Shown in pieces: positions 1-5,330 of a stretch of DNA of 5,330 nucleotides (its first letter is position 1; each line of letters starts with the position of its first letter). The notes beneath the pieces were generated by a model. That model was not told the origin of the DNA, made no database searches, and was given only the letters and a program-made list of their open reading frames with translations. The stretch comes from an uncultured Bacteroidales bacterium (GTDB lineage: Bacteria > Bacteroidota > Bacteroidia > Bacteroidales > UBA932). Location: NCBI GenBank assembly GCA_946616385.1, contig CAMOIZ010000078.1:1-5330 (forward strand), read 5' to 3'. Position numbers and translations under genes: made by a program.

Positions 1-1658
1 CTGCGGCTCCCAGAGCCGAACATTACCTTGGCAAACTGCAGAAAACCATGGCCACTTACTGGAAAGGCCTTGCAGTCTGCGACTATCACGGCCAGCAGTA
101 CACCTTCGGCGAACTCGCCCGCAAGATGGAACGCATCCATATCGCATTCGAGTCCGTCGGCATCAAGAAAGGTGACAAGATTACCCTCTGCGGAAAGAAC
201 TCCGCCAACTGGGCAGTCTCCTTCCTGGCCATTTCTTCATACGAAACCGTAGTGGTTCCCCTGCTTGCGGACTTCCTGCCCGAAGCCGTCGAGCGTCTTA
301 CCGACCATTCCGACAGCATCGTCCTCTTCACCGACCCTGAAATGTTCGAGAAGCTGGATGTAAGCAAGATGCCCAAGCTCCGCTACGTAATCAGTCTCAC
401 CGATTTCATGCCTCTCTGGGGCAAGGACGAAGCCTTGATGGTTGCTTATACAAGTCTGGACGAGAAGTTCAATGCAAAGTTCCCGTCCGGTTTCGATGCC
501 TCCAAACTGAATTATCCGACAGACAACGACAAGGAACTCAATGTAATCAACTATACTTCCGGCTCCACCGGCAATCCCAAGGGCGTGATGCTGCGCTACG
601 AATGCTTCAGTGCCACCATCGACTTCGGTCAGCGCTACATTCCCTGCAACAACGACGACAACATCGTCTCCATGCTTCCAATGGGACACATCTATGGTCT
701 GACCTACGAGTTCCTCTATCCGCTCATCAGCGGCGTCACCGTTTACTATCTCGGCAAGACTCCGTCCCCGTCGCTTCTTCTTAAGGCCATGCAGGAGGTA
801 CAGCCGTACATCGTGATCACGGTGCCCCTCGTGATGGAAAAAGTATACAAATCTTCCATCAAGCCGGTGCTCGGAAAATGGTACATGAAAGTTCTGACCG
901 CCATTCCTGGAATCAACAGCATTATATACAATAAAGTAGGTGAAAAACTTCTTTCCGCATTCGGCGGCAAGGTGCGCGAGTTCGTAATGGGCGGCGCAGC
1001 ACTCAACCCCGAAGTGGAGCATTGCTTCAAAAAAATCAGGCTTCCATACACCGTAGGTTACGGTATGACGGAGGCAGCCCCGCTACTTGCCTATGAACAC
1101 CCTGTTGATTACGCACCCGGATCTTGCGGCAAAGCCGTAGACTGCGCCGACGTACGCATAGATTCCGAGGATCCCGAACACATTGCCGGCGAAATCCAGG
1201 CAAAGGGGACCAATGTCTGCAGCGGATACTACAAGTATCCCGAAGCGGATTCGGCAGTCTTCACTGATGACGGCTACCTGCACACCGGCGACCTCGGCAC
1301 CATCGATGCGGGCGGCAACATCTTCATCCGCGGACGCTCTAAGAGCATGATCCTCGGTGCAAACGGCCAGAACATATACCCCGAAGAGGTAGAAGCTGCC
1401 GTCAACCAGCGCCAGTTCGTAGCCGAGAGCGTGGTGGTAGACCGTGCCGGCAAACTTGTGGCCCTTGTATATCTTGATTCCGAAGGCATCAAGAAGGCAG
1501 GCCTCGACGAAGAAGCCATTTCCGACATCCCCGAGCAGGTACGCCGCGGAGCCAACAGGCATCTTCCCGGATACAGCCAGATTACAAAGGTGGAAGTTGT
1601 GCTTCAGCCCTTCGAGAAAACTCCTAAGATGAGTATCAAGAGATTCCTCTATAAATAA
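1..1658 (+). CDS. AMP-forming long-chain-type acyl-CoA synthetase, 5' partial
   Basis: This ANL-superfamily adenylating enzyme probably activates a fatty or related carboxylic acid with ATP to an acyl-AMP, then transfers it to CoA in the cytoplasm. Residues are counted from the Met at 48. Visible motifs are the P-loop YTSGSTGNPKG (169-179), GYGMTEAAP (337-345), TGDLG (413-417), the hinge region GRSKSMILGANGQNIYPEE (429-447) and the C-terminal FEKTPKMSIKRF (522-533). No signal peptide or membrane segment is seen. The frame is open to the left edge (first full codon at 3), with no stop or ATG/GTG/TTG start before 48. The upstream residues HYLGKLQKT look like family sequence, so the true start is probably outside the window and ATG 48 internal. 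The usual Lys before Ile in the A10 motif (GK-I-x-R type) is Ser here. The gene ends at TAA, followed by a terminator, so it is a separate unit from guaBA. The family is clear; the substrate is not. Confidence 0.9.
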   Translation, partial: AAPRAEHYLGKLQKTMATYWKGLAVCDYHGQQYTFGELARKMERIHIAFESVGIKKGDKITLCGKNSANWAVSFLAISSYETVVVPLLADFLPEAVERLTDHSDSIVLFTDPEMFEKLDVSKMPKLRYVISLTDFMPLWGKDEALMVAYTSLDEKFNAKFPSGFDASKLNYPTDNDKELNVINYTSGSTGNPKGVMLRYECFSATIDFGQRYIPCNNDDNIVSMLPMGHIYGLTYEFLYPLISGVTVYYLGKTPSPSLLLKAMQEVQPYIVITVPLVMEKVYKSSIKPVLGKWYMKVLTAIPGINSIIYNKVGEKLLSAFGGKVREFVMGGAALNPEVEHCFKKIRLPYTVGYGMTEAAPLLAYEHPVDYAPGSCGKAVDCADVRIDSEDPEHIAGEIQAKGTNVCSGYYKYPEADSAVFTDDGYLHTGDLGTIDAGGNIFIRGRSKSMILGANGQNIYPEEVEAAVNQRQFVAESVVVDRAGKLVALVYLDSEGIKKAGLDEEAISDIPEQVRRGANRHLPGYSQITKVEVVLQPFEKTPKMSIKRFLYK

Positions 1659-1660
1659 GG

Positions 1661-1681
1661 TGTTGAAAAATTGTTGAAAAA
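1661..1681. repeat. tandem-like direct repeat TGTTGAAAAA
   Basis: Two exact copies of TGTTGAAAAA lie at 1661-1670 and 1672-1681, one base apart, giving an 11-base period close to one helical turn. They sit between the stop codon of the acyl-CoA synthetase gene and the terminator stem, and the last A residues of copy 2 form part of that stem. This could be an A-tract upstream element for the guaB promoter, a protein site, or chance in an A-rich spacer. The repeat is seen directly; any function is a guess. Confidence 0.5.
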
Positions 1682-1715
1682 ACCACTGCCCGCATTTGCA
1701 GAGCAGTGGTTTTTT
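1677..1715 (+). terminator. intrinsic terminator after the acyl-CoA synthetase gene
   Basis: A perfect 13-bp stem pairs AAAAAACCACTGC (1677-1689) with GCAGTGGTTTTTT (1703-1715) around a 13-base loop (1690-1702). The 7-bp core CCACTGC/GCAGTGG is followed by a run of six T, as in Rho-independent terminators. The matching A run on the other side means it could also stop transcription from the minus strand, although no minus-strand gene is seen nearby. It separates the acyl-CoA synthetase unit from guaBA. The loop carries the -33 box of the guaB promoter. Confidence 0.85.
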
Positions 1716-1726
1716 GTTTAAATTTG
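1695..1726 (+). promoter_or_regulatory. Bacteroidota-type sigma promoter for guaB-guaA-permease
   Basis: TTTG at 1695-1698 and TAAATTTG at 1719-1726 are separated by 20 bases. This matches the known Bacteroides primary-sigma consensus, a -33 TTTG and a -7 TAnnTTTG about 19-21 bases apart, at every defined position. The start of transcription is inferred at about 1730-1734, which would give a guaB leader of only some 12-16 bases. That leaves no room for a riboswitch or attenuator after the start site. The -33 box lies in the loop of the upstream terminator and the T run falls in the spacer. The exact match and position just before guaB make this a strong prediction, but no start site has been mapped here. 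Confidence 0.8.
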
Positions 1727-1732
1727 TCCTCT

Positions 1733-1737
1733 GGAAG
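1733..1737 (+). promoter_or_regulatory. guaB: possible weak ribosome binding site for guaB
   Basis: GGAAG ends eight bases before the guaB ATG and is a partial match to a Shine-Dalgarno sequence. If the promoter call is right it lies almost at the 5' end of the mRNA. Bacteroidota often initiate without strong Shine-Dalgarno pairing, so this may be incidental. Confidence 0.3.
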
Positions 1738-1745
1738 TTAGAACA

Positions 1746-2834
1746 ATGTCTTTTACCGAAAACCGTATTCAACAGGAAGGTCTCACCTTCGACGACGTAC
1801 TTCTGGTTCCGGCATGGTCCGAGGTGCTGCCAAGGGAAGTTTCCCTCAAAACCCAATTCTCCAAGAACATATCTCTCGACATTCCGATTGCCTCTGCTGC
1901 AATGGATACAGTCACCGAAGCCCCTATGGCCATCGCTCTTGCAAAAGAAGGAGGCATAGGGGTTCTCCATAAGAATATGTCTGCCGAAAGGCAGGCTGAG
2001 GAAGTCGCAAAGACCAAGGAAGCCGGGTGCAAGGTGGCAGCTGGTGTAGGTATTACCGCCGATGCTGTCGACCGCACTGCGAAACTCGTTGATGCCGGCG
2101 TTGATGCCATCGTGCTTGATTCCGCACATGGCCACAGCAAGGGTGTCGTAAACGCGCTCAGGAAAATCAAGAAGCAGTTCGACGGAATCGACGTGGTGGT
2201 TGGCAACGTCGCTACCGCAGAAGGCACCCGTACCTTGATAGAAGCAGGTGCCGATGCCGTCAAGGTCGGCATAGGGCCCGGATCCATCTGCACCACCCGC
2301 ATCGTGGCCGGTGTCGGTGTTCCCCAGTTGACCGCTATCTACGACGCTTCCGAGATTGCAAAGCAGTACGGTATCCCCGTCATAGCCGACGGAGGTCTCC
2401 GGTACAGCGGCGACATCGTCAAGGCCCTGGCGGCAGGAGCATCCTCCGTAATGTGCGGATCCATTCTTGCCGGTGCCGATGAAACACCCGGAGACGTGAT
2501 CGAGGATTTCAAGAACGGAAAGAAATTCAAGGTTTACCGCGGCATGGGTTCCATCGATGCCATGGAAGCAGGTTCCCGCGACAGGTATTTCCAGACAGGA
2601 GCAATGAAACTTGTGCCTGAAGGCATTGTTGGCAAGGTCCCTTACAAAGGCCCTGTAGCAGATATTATCTACCAGTTGCTCGGCGGACTCCGCTCAGGAA
2701 TGGGTTACTGCGGAGCTCGCGACATAGCCGGGCTTTGGAACGCCCGCTTCGTCCGCATAACCTCGAACGGTGTGATCGAGAACCATCCTCACGACCTTAT
2801 AATCGCCAAACCGGCTCCTAACTATAACAAATAA
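1746..2834 (+). CDS. guaB: IMP dehydrogenase, short form lacking CBS domains
   Basis: GuaB oxidises IMP to XMP with NAD+, the first committed step to GMP. The 362-residue protein opens with the family N-terminus (GLTFDDVLLVPAWSEVLP, 12-29). It also carries SAAMDTVTE (50-58), GGIGVLHKNMS (69-79), DSAHGHS (125-131), the catalytic loop GIGPGSICTTR with Cys182 (175-185), IADGG (213-217), YRGMGS (264-269), the flap Arg-Tyr pair in SRDRYFQ (Arg280, Tyr281), VPEGIVGKVPYKG (290-302) and GGLRSGMGYCG (313-323). Usual bacterial IMPDH has about 490 residues. Here the chain runs from QAEEVAKTKEAG straight into CKVAAGVGI, so the roughly 120-residue CBS pair is missing with the barrel intact. GMP reductase is similarly short, but the Arg-Tyr flap and the guaA neighbour favour IMPDH. 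The gene has its own upstream promoter and its stop overlaps the guaA start by one base. Without the CBS pair, ATP/GTP/ppGpp control through that module should be absent. Confidence 0.93.
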   Translation: MSFTENRIQQEGLTFDDVLLVPAWSEVLPREVSLKTQFSKNISLDIPIASAAMDTVTEAPMAIALAKEGGIGVLHKNMSAERQAEEVAKTKEAGCKVAAGVGITADAVDRTAKLVDAGVDAIVLDSAHGHSKGVVNALRKIKKQFDGIDVVVGNVATAEGTRTLIEAGADAVKVGIGPGSICTTRIVAGVGVPQLTAIYDASEIAKQYGIPVIADGGLRYSGDIVKALAAGASSVMCGSILAGADETPGDVIEDFKNGKKFKVYRGMGSIDAMEAGSRDRYFQTGAMKLVPEGIVGKVPYKGPVADIIYQLLGGLRSGMGYCGARDIAGLWNARFVRITSNGVIENHPHDLIIAKPAPNYNK

Positions 2835-2836
2835 TG
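2832..2836 (+). other. guaB stop / guaA start overlap (TAATG)
   Basis: The guaB TAA (2832-2834) and guaA ATG (2834-2836) share one A. The preceding bases, ACTATAACAAA, hold no Shine-Dalgarno sequence. Translation of guaA is therefore likely coupled to termination on guaB, which would keep the two enzymes near fixed proportion. The overlap is seen; the coupling is inferred. Confidence 0.8.
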
Positions 2837-4360
2837 GAGAGAATACTCATACTCGATTTCGGCTCACAGTACACGATGCTCATTGCCCGCCGTGTACGCG
2901 AGATGAATGTCTATTGCGAAATCGTACCTTTCAACAAGATTCCAGCCTACGACGCCGACATAAAGGGTATCATACTTTCCGGAGGACCATCCAGCGTCCG
3001 CAGCGAAAATGCCCCGCAGCCCGAGCTCGGCGGCATTCCGGCAAGCGTTCCGATGCTTGGCATCTGCTACGGCGCCCAGTGGCTTGCATGGCATGCCGGC
3101 GGCAGCGTAGCTCCCACGGAAGCGAGGGAATATGGCAGGGCTGTCTTGACCATAAAAGACAGCGAAGATCCTCTTACCAAGGGCATCCCCACCGCGACCA
3201 AGGTCTGGATGAGTCACGGCGACACCATTACCGGACTCCCTGCCGGATACAAGTTGCTTGCTTCTACGGAAAAAGTAGAGAATGCCGCTTTTCGCGTGGA
3301 AGGAAAGCAGATATGGGGAATACAGTTCCATGCCGAGGTACAGCATAGTGAATACGGCATGCAGATGCTGCGCAACTTTGTGATAGGCGTATGCGGCTGT
3401 GCAGGAAACTGGACTCCGAGCAGTTTCGTTGAAAGCACGGTTGCTTCGCTCAAGGAGCAGCTCGGCAACGACAAAGTAGTTCTCGGCCTTTCCGGAGGGG
3501 TGGATTCCTCGGTTTCAGCCCTGCTGCTGCACCGCGCCATAGGCGACAGGCTTCACTGCATTTTCGTGAACAGCGGGCTTCTGCGCAAAGACGAATTCCC
3601 CACCGTCCTTGAATCTTACAAGAACATGGGGCTCAACGTGAAGGGCGTGGATGCATCGCAGAAATTCCTCAACGACCTTGCAGGTGTCATCGATCCCGAA
3701 CAAAAAAGAAAGGTCATAGGCCGTGCTTTCGTGGATGTTTTCAATGCAGAAGCCGAAAAGATAGACAACGTACGCTGGCTTGCGCAGGGAACCATCTATC
3801 CTGACGTGATCGAGAGTTCCTCAGTACCGGGAGCATCTCAAACCATAAAGAGCCACCACAATGTCGGCGGACTTCCCAAAGACATGAAACTAAAGGTAGT
3901 GGAGCCTCTCCGCCTGCTCTTCAAGGACGAGGTCCGCAGGGTGGGAAAGGTTCTCGGACTTGATCCGAACATTCTCTGGAGGCATCCCTTCCCCGGCCCG
4001 GGACTTGGCATCCGCGTGCTGGGAGAAGTGACCGCAGAAAAAATAGCTATCGTTCAGGAAGCCGACAAGATTTTCATCGATGCTCTCAAGCGTTGGAATC
4101 TTTACGACAAAGTCTGGCAGGCAGGTGCCATCCTCCTGCCTATCAAGAGTGTAGGCGTGATGGGAGATGAGCGCAGTTATGAGAATACCATTGCTCTCAG
4201 GACTGTCAATTCGGTGGATGGAATGACCGCGGACTGGGTTCAGTTGCCCTACGATTTTCTCGCAGAAGTCTCCGATGCCATCATCCGTGGCGTCAAAGGG
4301 GTGAACAGAGTGGTCTACGATATCAGTTCAAAGCCGCCGGCTACTATTGAGTGGGAATAA
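2834..4360 (+). CDS. guaA: GMP synthase (glutamine-hydrolysing)
   Basis: GuaA converts XMP to GMP using ATP and ammonia released from glutamine, in the cytoplasm. The 508-residue protein is complete and close to the family's usual 510-525. Residues 1-190 form a class I glutamine amidotransferase domain: ILDFGSQYT (6-14), oxyanion region LSGGPSSV (48-55), nucleophile Cys78 in LGICYG (75-80), and His166/Glu168 in QFHAEVQHSEYG. From about 200 comes the ATP pyrophosphatase domain with PP-loop LSGGVDSS (219-226). The C-terminal dimerisation and XMP-binding domain shows HPFPGPGLGIRV (384-395), GVMGDERSYE (441-450) and the ending YDISSKPPATIEWE. One small oddity is Ala167 where the triad motif commonly reads HPE. 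The gene overlaps guaB by one base and is followed after 15 bases by a permease gene, with no terminator. The identification is secure. Confidence 0.98.
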   Translation: MERILILDFGSQYTMLIARRVREMNVYCEIVPFNKIPAYDADIKGIILSGGPSSVRSENAPQPELGGIPASVPMLGICYGAQWLAWHAGGSVAPTEAREYGRAVLTIKDSEDPLTKGIPTATKVWMSHGDTITGLPAGYKLLASTEKVENAAFRVEGKQIWGIQFHAEVQHSEYGMQMLRNFVIGVCGCAGNWTPSSFVESTVASLKEQLGNDKVVLGLSGGVDSSVSALLLHRAIGDRLHCIFVNSGLLRKDEFPTVLESYKNMGLNVKGVDASQKFLNDLAGVIDPEQKRKVIGRAFVDVFNAEAEKIDNVRWLAQGTIYPDVIESSSVPGASQTIKSHHNVGGLPKDMKLKVVEPLRLLFKDEVRRVGKVLGLDPNILWRHPFPGPGLGIRVLGEVTAEKIAIVQEADKIFIDALKRWNLYDKVWQAGAILLPIKSVGVMGDERSYENTIALRTVNSVDGMTADWVQLPYDFLAEVSDAIIRGVKGVNRVVYDISSKPPATIEWE

Positions 4361-4375
4361 ACAATCATTTGTTAT

Positions 4376-5330
4376 ATGGCAAAAGTACAGACAGAAGGCA
4401 TCTATGATGCTCGCGCCCTCGGACGCGGAAAAATGCTCACTTTGGGACTCCAGCACATGTTCGCCATGTTTGGAGCCACGGTTCTCGTACCGGTTATTAC
4501 CGGGCTCTCCATGTCCGCCACCTTGCTGTTCGCCGGACTGGGAACTTTGATCTTCCATCTCTGTACCAAGTTGAGAGTTCCTGCATTCCTCGGTTCTTCA
4601 TTCGCATTCCTCGGCGGTTATGCGACAGTAGTGCAAATGGGAATGGCCGGAGGTCTCACTCAGGCCCAGGCACTCCCCTATGCCTGCATAGGAGTGTTCT
4701 GCGCAGGTCTTATCTATTTCATTCTTGCCGGCCTGTTCGCTGCTTTCGGGGCAAAGAAGGTCATGCGTTTCTTCCCCCCTATCGTCACAGGCCCCATCAT
4801 CATCGCCATCGGTCTCATCCTTTCCGGCTCTGCAATCAACAACTGCAACCAGAATTGGTGGATTGCCATACTTGCAATTGCAATTATAATCGTATGCAAT
4901 ATCTGGGGTAAGGGCATGATCAAGATCATCCCCATCCTGCTTGGTGTACTTGGATCCTATCTGGTTGCAGCATGCTTCGGTCTTTGCGACTTCAGCGCAG
5001 TGAAAGAAGCAGCTTGGATCGGGCTTCCCGTGAAATGGGAGAACACCGCGATGTCTGTCTTCTCCAACCCCAACTGGAGCCTGATCATCGCCGCCATCAT
5101 CGCCATCATCCCCATCTCCCTCGCAACCATGATGGAGCATATCGGCGACATGTGCGCAATCTCCTCTACCACAGGAATCAACTATCTTGAGAATCCCGGC
5201 CTGCACCGCACCCTCGTGGGCGACGGTCTTGCAACCGCACTTGCATCGCTTTTCGGTGCTCCTGCAAACACCACCTACGGAGAGAACACCGGCGTGCTCA
5301 ACCTCACCAAGGTATATGACCCCCGCGTCA
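4376..5330 (+). CDS. uraA: NCS2-family uracil (UraA-like) permease, 3' partial
   Basis: This inner-membrane symporter of the NCS2/NAT family probably imports uracil, or possibly a purine base, with protons. The frame starts at ATG 4376 and is open to the right edge, giving 318 residues of an expected 400-430. Matches to the UraA type are LQHMFAMFGATVLVPV (25-40), LGSSFAF (72-78), FFPPIVTGPIIIAIGL (132-147), IIPILLGVL (184-192), TMMEHIGD (251-258), NPGLHRTLVGDG (273-284) and NTTYGENTGV (298-307). Glu254 and Glu303 match the substrate-binding glutamates Glu241 and Glu290 of E. coli UraA. The residue equal to UraA His245 is Asp258, as in XanQ-type permeases and, as I recall, some Gram-positive uracil permeases. 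Repeated long hydrophobic stretches fit a polytopic carrier. The gene follows guaA by 15 A/T-rich bases with no terminator or clear promoter, so it likely shares the guaBA transcript. The family is certain; uracil preference is likely, not proven. Confidence 0.9.
   Translation, partial: MAKVQTEGIYDARALGRGKMLTLGLQHMFAMFGATVLVPVITGLSMSATLLFAGLGTLIFHLCTKLRVPAFLGSSFAFLGGYATVVQMGMAGGLTQAQALPYACIGVFCAGLIYFILAGLFAAFGAKKVMRFFPPIVTGPIIIAIGLILSGSAINNCNQNWWIAILAIAIIIVCNIWGKGMIKIIPILLGVLGSYLVAACFGLCDFSAVKEAAWIGLPVKWENTAMSVFSNPNWSLIIAAIIAIIPISLATMMEHIGDMCAISSTTGINYLENPGLHRTLVGDGLATALASLFGAPANTTYGENTGVLNLTKVYDPRV

Noticed and set aside
48..50. ATG at 48 as the true start of the acyl-CoA synthetase
   Set aside because: The frame stays open to the left edge and the residues before this Met (HYLGKLQKT) look like the conserved N-terminus of the family, so the start is more likely upstream of the window. 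No Shine-Dalgarno sequence or promoter precedes it.
237..1022. A 261-residue antisense reading frame inside the acyl-CoA synthetase gene
   Set aside because: It is fully contained in a conserved gene on the other strand and has a His/Val/Asp-rich composition produced by reading common codons backwards; no start signal is seen.
1716..1745. Purine or guanidine-type riboswitch in the guaB leader
   Set aside because: Only about 30 bases lie between the terminator and the start codon, and the predicted leader is about 12-16 bases, too short for any known riboswitch aptamer.
1083..2135. A 350-residue antisense reading frame crossing the terminator and the starts of two units
   Set aside because: It lies opposite two clearly real genes, shows no domain I recognise, has a Cys/His-rich composition typical of reverse-strand codon shadows, and would run through a strong hairpin that can also terminate minus-strand transcription.
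4361..4375. Possible promoter (ATCATTTG) before the permease gene
   Set aside because: Only the TTTG half matches the Bacteroidota -7 box. The TA is absent and no TTTG lies 19-21 bases upstream, so the gene is better read as part of the guaBA unit.
5084..5116. ATCATCGCC-like short repeat
   Set aside because: It encodes an Ile/Ala-rich transmembrane helix before the TMMEHIGD motif. The repetition follows from codon choice in a hydrophobic segment, not from a repeat element.
4598..5206. A 202-residue antisense frame rich in Asp, Gly and Cys
   Set aside because: It is the complement of the permease membrane segments, where ATC/GCC/GGC codons give Asp and Gly in reverse. The forward frame has clear NCS2 motifs.

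Overview
The window reads as ordinary core-metabolism DNA from a member of the Bacteroidota, probably a Bacteroidales-type gut or host-associated lineage with moderate GC. Three things point there. A promoter of the Bacteroidota primary-sigma type (TTTG-N20-TAAATTTG) lies directly upstream of guaB. Start codons follow A/T-rich leaders with little or no Shine-Dalgarno sequence. The proteins, especially the AMP-forming acyl-CoA ligase, resemble what I recall of Bacteroidales homologues. The genus cannot be fixed from this sequence.

Layout, all on the + strand. Positions 1-1658 hold an AMP-forming long-chain-type acyl-CoA synthetase whose 5' end lies off the left edge. Positions 1659-1745 are the only real intergenic space. 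It holds a direct repeat, a strong intrinsic terminator and the promoter for the next genes, with the promoter -33 box inside the terminator loop. Positions 1746-4360 are guaB and guaA (IMP dehydrogenase and GMP synthase), overlapping by one base in TAATG. From 4376 to the right edge is a 3'-truncated NCS2 nucleobase permease of the uracil (UraA) type, 15 bases after guaA with no terminator between.

GuaB oxidises IMP to XMP and GuaA aminates XMP to GMP, so these two genes form the committed guanine-nucleotide branch. The permease would bring in a free nucleobase, joining synthesis and salvage in one probable guaB-guaA-permease transcript. The acyl-CoA synthetase belongs to a separate upstream unit that ends at the terminator.

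The most notable points are a naturally short IMP dehydrogenase that lacks the whole regulatory CBS (Bateman) module, the nesting of the guaB promoter within the upstream terminator, and a non-canonical A10 motif in the acyl-CoA synthetase. I see no mobile element, CRISPR array, RNA gene, defence module or evident new system. Long antisense reading frames are judged to be shadows of the real genes.
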